64,000 bases of DNA. Source: Paraburkholderia sp. PGU19 (GTDB lineage Bacteria; Pseudomonadota; Gammaproteobacteria; Burkholderiales; Burkholderiaceae). Shown piece by piece: positions 61,638-64,000 of this stretch (its first letter is position 1; every line of letters begins with the position of its first letter). The notes below the pieces were generated by a model. It was not told the origin of the DNA, did not search any database, and saw only the letters and a program-made list of their open reading frames with translations. The translations under genes and the position numbers were made by a program. The DNA is taken from contig NZ_AP023180.1 of the NCBI RefSeq assembly GCF_013426915.1, positions 2,108,001 to 2,172,000 of the forward strand, read 5' to 3'.

Positions 61638-62222
61638 ATGCAATCATTCCGGCAACCCGTCGATCTGTCGCGCGCAACGCGTCTTCTGAATCATGGTCCC
61701 GTCACGTTGATTACGAGCGCACACGACGGGCGCTCGAACGTGATGGCGGCTTCGTGGGCCATGCCGCTGGATTTCGTGCCGCCAAAACTCGTCGTCGTGA
61801 TCGACGCGAAGACATTGACGCGGCAACTGGTCGAAGCGAGCGGCGTATTCGGCCTGCAACTGCCCACGCGCGGCTTCGCGCGCCATACGCTCGCGGTCGG
61901 ATCGAACGCAGGCGTCGAAATCGACAAGTTCACCGCGCTCCAGCTCGAGACGTTTCCGGCCGAAAAGATCGATGTGCCGATGCTGGAAGGGTGCGTGGCG
62001 TGGTTCGAATGCAAGGTGATTCCCGACGACGCCCAGCGGCACGATCTGATCCTCGCCGAAGTGGTCGCGTGCTACGCAGATAGCCGCGTCTACTCGGACA
62101 ACCGCTGGCACTTCGGCGACGATCACGACATGCGCACCTGCCATTACGTGGCGGGCGGCACGTTCTTCGAAACGGGTGACACGTTTGAAGTCGATGCCGC
62201 GCCCGTCGGCGGCACGCGCTGA
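61638..62222 (+). CDS. Flavin reductase-like (FMN-binding split barrel) protein
   Basis: This 194-residue protein has the flavin reductase/DIM6-NTAB split-barrel fold: NHGPVTLITSAHDGRSNVMA, PPKLVVVIDAKTLTRQL and VFGLQLPT are typical. It probably binds FMN and could supply reduced flavin to an oxygenase, though none is adjacent. The ATG at 61638 is used; a 56-codon upstream frame reads through the terminator of the previous gene and is rejected. It converges with the AraC-type regulator. Confidence 0.9.
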   Translation: MQSFRQPVDLSRATRLLNHGPVTLITSAHDGRSNVMAASWAMPLDFVPPKLVVVIDAKTLTRQLVEASGVFGLQLPTRGFARHTLAVGSNAGVEIDKFTALQLETFPAEKIDVPMLEGCVAWFECKVIPDDAQRHDLILAEVVACYADSRVYSDNRWHFGDDHDMRTCHYVAGGTFFETGDTFEVDAAPVGGTR

Positions 62223-62247
62223 TTCGCGTCTGCGCTCGGTTCGCGCT

Positions 62248-63093
62248 TCAGTGCCTGAGCGGCAGCCAGATTTCGACGCCGCCCATGCCTGTCACGGTAT
62301 TGAACTGCTCGCTGTAGCGCTCGAAGTTGGGCGCATCGGCGGGCGCGTGCCCAGATTCCGGCAGCCATTTGTTCCAGATCGTGTTCCACGTGCGGCGTAT
62401 CGTCGAAATGTGCTCGCTGTGCGTGAACACCGCATAGCGCTGCGTGCCGATGCGCACGCGGCTCAGTTCGTCGGGCAAGCCCGAGAAATCGGCGACTTCC
62501 ACACCGCACAGATAATCGAAGTTGCCGGAGTCGTCGGCGTTGTAGCAAACGCCGTACGCGACACGGCCGACCTGTCCTGGCACTTTGCCGAAGATCGCGT
62601 TGAAGCGCTGCCATTGCGCGGGAATGCCCGAACTGCTCTCACAGTTGTAGCGTTCGCTTGATCCCGCTACGAGCAACGGTTTGCCGTCCACGAAACGCGG
62701 CGGCTCCAGGTGAGCGAGAAGTGATTCATCCATTTTGATCGGCTCCACGAGTGCGAGGTTGTCGAGATGACCTTGCGCGCGCAACGCTTCGGGTGTGAGC
62801 CCGAACTGCTCGCGAAACGCGCGCGTGAATGCCTCGTGAGAGCCGTAACCCGCGTCGACCGCGACGGCGAGGATATCCGGTGCACCGCGCGCAAGTCGCC
62901 GCGCCGCTTCCGTCAGGCGGCGCGCGCGTACGTAGCGCATCACCGCAAAGCCCGTTGCAGCTTCGAACGCGCGCGACAGATGAAAGCGCGAGACGCAACC
63001 GCAACTGGCGATATCGTCGAGCGACAACTCCTCATGGAAGTGGCTTTCGATAAACCACAACGCCTTTCCAGCGGGGTTTCCGACCAGGTTCAT
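62248..63093 (-). CDS. AraC-type regulator with GyrI-like effector domain
   Basis: This 281-residue protein has an N-terminal AraC DNA-binding region (LSLDDIASCGCVSRFHLSRAF; VAVDAGYGSHEAFTRAFREQFGLTP) and a C-terminal GyrI/effector-binding domain (VAYGVCYNADDSGNFDYLCGVEV; ends VEIWLPLRH). This is the Rob/MarA-with-GyrI layout of small-molecule sensors, often for lipophilic drugs. The neighbouring minus-strand genes, SnoaL-like and MFS exporter, lie upstream and may be regulated by it. Confidence 0.92.
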   Translation of the reverse strand: MNLVGNPAGKALWFIESHFHEELSLDDIASCGCVSRFHLSRAFEAATGFAVMRYVRARRLTEAARRLARGAPDILAVAVDAGYGSHEAFTRAFREQFGLTPEALRAQGHLDNLALVEPIKMDESLLAHLEPPRFVDGKPLLVAGSSERYNCESSSGIPAQWQRFNAIFGKVPGQVGRVAYGVCYNADDSGNFDYLCGVEVADFSGLPDELSRVRIGTQRYAVFTHSEHISTIRRTWNTIWNKWLPESGHAPADAPNFERYSEQFNTVTGMGGVEIWLPLRH

Positions 63094-63183
63094 ACGGACT
63101 CTCGTTTCGGCATGAACCCAGCATATCGATTGGACGGCCCGTTCATTTGATCGCGCTTGCGGTTCTTCAGATGCAGCGGCCCG

Positions 63184-63543
63184 TCAATCCGCCGATACGT
63201 CTTTCGCGGGCGAACCGAAATAGACCTGTACTTCGACGATCTTGCCGTTGTCGACCCGAAAGAACTCGGTATTGCGAAACGCTTCGCGGTTCACCGGCTT
63301 GCACGCATAACGCACAAAGGCTTCATTGCCTTCGCTGAACAGTTTCTCGATCTGAAAGAACTCGACCTGTTCGTTGAACGGCCAGCAGCGTTCAAAGTAC
63401 TCGCGCCGGTCGATATGAGCGTCGTGCGGACTCGTGAAATGAAAATCGTCGGCGAGGATCGCTTCGATCGCCGCGCGGTCCTGGTGCTGATACGCCGCGA
63501 AGCAGCGGCGAACCAGATCGGGCACATCCGTGGTCTTGCTCAT
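63184..63543 (-). CDS. SnoaL-like/NTF2-fold protein
   Basis: This 119-residue protein has the SnoaL-like cone-barrel fold: VRRCFAAYQHQDRAAIEAIL, DDFHFTSPHDAHIDRREYFE and NTEFFRVDNGKIVEVQVYFG are characteristic. The His/Asp set could be catalytic in small-molecule isomerisation, but the substrate is unknown. The ATG overlaps the stop of the upstream MFS gene by four bases, so they are translated from one message. Confidence 0.9.
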   Translation of the reverse strand: MSKTTDVPDLVRRCFAAYQHQDRAAIEAILADDFHFTSPHDAHIDRREYFERCWPFNEQVEFFQIEKLFSEGNEAFVRYACKPVNREAFRNTEFFRVDNGKIVEVQVYFGSPAKDVSAD

Positions 63544-64000
63544 GGCGATTGCTCCATCTGCTGCTTCAACGCGTCGTCGTCGCGCTCCTGTCGCGCGGCG
63601 GAGGCTGAGCCGGGCCGCAGCAACGCGCCGCCAATCGTCGCAGCCATGGCCGCGAAGATCGCGCCGATGAAAAATGCAACGTGATACCCGCTCGCGAGCG
63701 CAGCGGGCGTATCGGCTTGCTGCGCGCCGCTGCTCGCCGATTGTGCCGCCGCGAGACTCGCCAGCACCGCGAGTCCCAATGCGCCGCCCATCATGAACGA
63801 CGTGTTGACGATGCCCGACGCGAGCCCGGAATCGGTGGGATCGACATCGCTCATTGCAGCCAGCAGCATCGGATTGAACGCGACGCCCGCGCCCACGCCG
63901 AGCAACACCATGCCGGGCAGCACGTCTGCGACGAAGTGTCCGTCGACGGGCGCGCGCGCAAACAGCAGCAAGCCGAGCGCTGCGAGAAACAGGCCGACGG
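63540..64000 (-). CDS. MFS multidrug exporter, C-terminal part (cut by window edge)
   Basis: The frame runs off the window at 64000 without a start; the visible 153 codons encode the C-terminal helices of a 14-helix EmrB/QacA-type drug:H+ antiporter. Segments such as VLPGMVLLGVGAGVAFNPML, VDPTDSGLASGIVNTSFMMG and HVAFFIGAIFAAMAATIGGA match that group. The stop overlaps the SnoaL-like gene. Together with the AraC/GyrI regulator this suggests an inducible efflux locus. Confidence 0.88.
   Translation of the reverse strand, partial: VGLFLAALGLLLFARAPVDGHFVADVLPGMVLLGVGAGVAFNPMLLAAMSDVDPTDSGLASGIVNTSFMMGGALGLAVLASLAAAQSASSGAQQADTPAALASGYHVAFFIGAIFAAMAATIGGALLRPGSASAARQERDDDALKQQMEQSP

Noticed and set aside
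1..64000. CRISPR arrays, tRNA or rRNA genes, complete insertion sequences and prophage genes
   Set aside because: I saw no regularly spaced direct repeats, cloverleaf-like sequence, transposase or integrase motifs by eye; short or diverged RNA genes could still be missed.

Overview
The window is high-GC DNA with the strong C/G-ending codon bias of a Burkholderia-type betaproteobacterium. A complete hopanoid core (hpnD, hpnE, shc, hpnG, hpnH, hpnA, hpnB, hpnM, hpnN) beside mlaA and ispH, a Gram-negative-type porin, and an intergenic element that I remember as common in Paraburkholderia genomes all suggest Paraburkholderia or a close relative. This is a judgement from gene content; no rRNA or tRNA gene is visible in the window.

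Layout. 535-2454: an overlapping signalling operon (receiver protein, CheC-like phosphatase, PAS-GGDEF diguanylate cyclase). 3464-8341: tightly overlapped hpnD-hpnE-shc-hpnG, making presqualene diphosphate, squalene, hopene and then processing adenosylhopane. 8487-13462: an acyl-CoA thioesterase, then mlaA and hpnN on the minus strand, divergent from hpnM; these are envelope lipid-transport functions. 13565-19733: ispH-hpnH (minus), hpnB plus a lytic transglycosylase (plus), an unrecognised 176-residue protein and hpnA (minus). Together this is about 16 kb devoted to hopanoid synthesis, side-chain addition and probable export.

19924-32457: mostly independent metabolic and regulatory genes: acylphosphatase, egtD without egtB beside it, a RarD-like permease, an Mpo1-like protein, a Crp/Fnr regulator, a TPR protein, a secreted endonuclease, a rubrerythrin/Fe-S protein/DUF3501 module, and a GNAT gene divergent from a MocR-type regulator. 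32509-33554: an ArsR/SRPBCC pair behind a perfect palindrome, followed by the decayed tail of an alpha/beta hydrolase gene. 33640-34769: a class I DAHP synthase gene broken by a one-base deletion in a G run, which removes the last metal ligand. 34845-38731: thioredoxin, a dispersed repeat, a glutathionyl-hydroquinone reductase with a divergent LysR regulator, and a cytochrome b561 gene overlapping a GT2 glycosyltransferase gene.

40557-49638: Rieske oxygenase, SRPBCC protein, porin, a YCII/YCII/VOC/ECF42-type sigma locus, a quinone oxidoreductase with a 58-residue XapX protein, and DUF429 and DUF1330 proteins. 50779-56012: an AraC regulator, then two YXWGXW proteins flanking a tiny lipoprotein, an ECF sigma factor, a putative anti-sigma factor, a periplasmic sensor-like protein and a DUF1800/DUF1501 pair. 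56150-57205: two VOC proteins. The promoter of the first carries the same TGTCGA-N17-CGTC signature found upstream of the ECF42 operon, which links two loci 11 kb apart. 58061-58719: a mazEF toxin-antitoxin pair with a clear promoter and a 19-bp palindromic operator. The rest holds DUF2252, GNAT, flavin reductase-like, AraC/GyrI and SnoaL-like genes, and an MFS exporter cut by the window edge.
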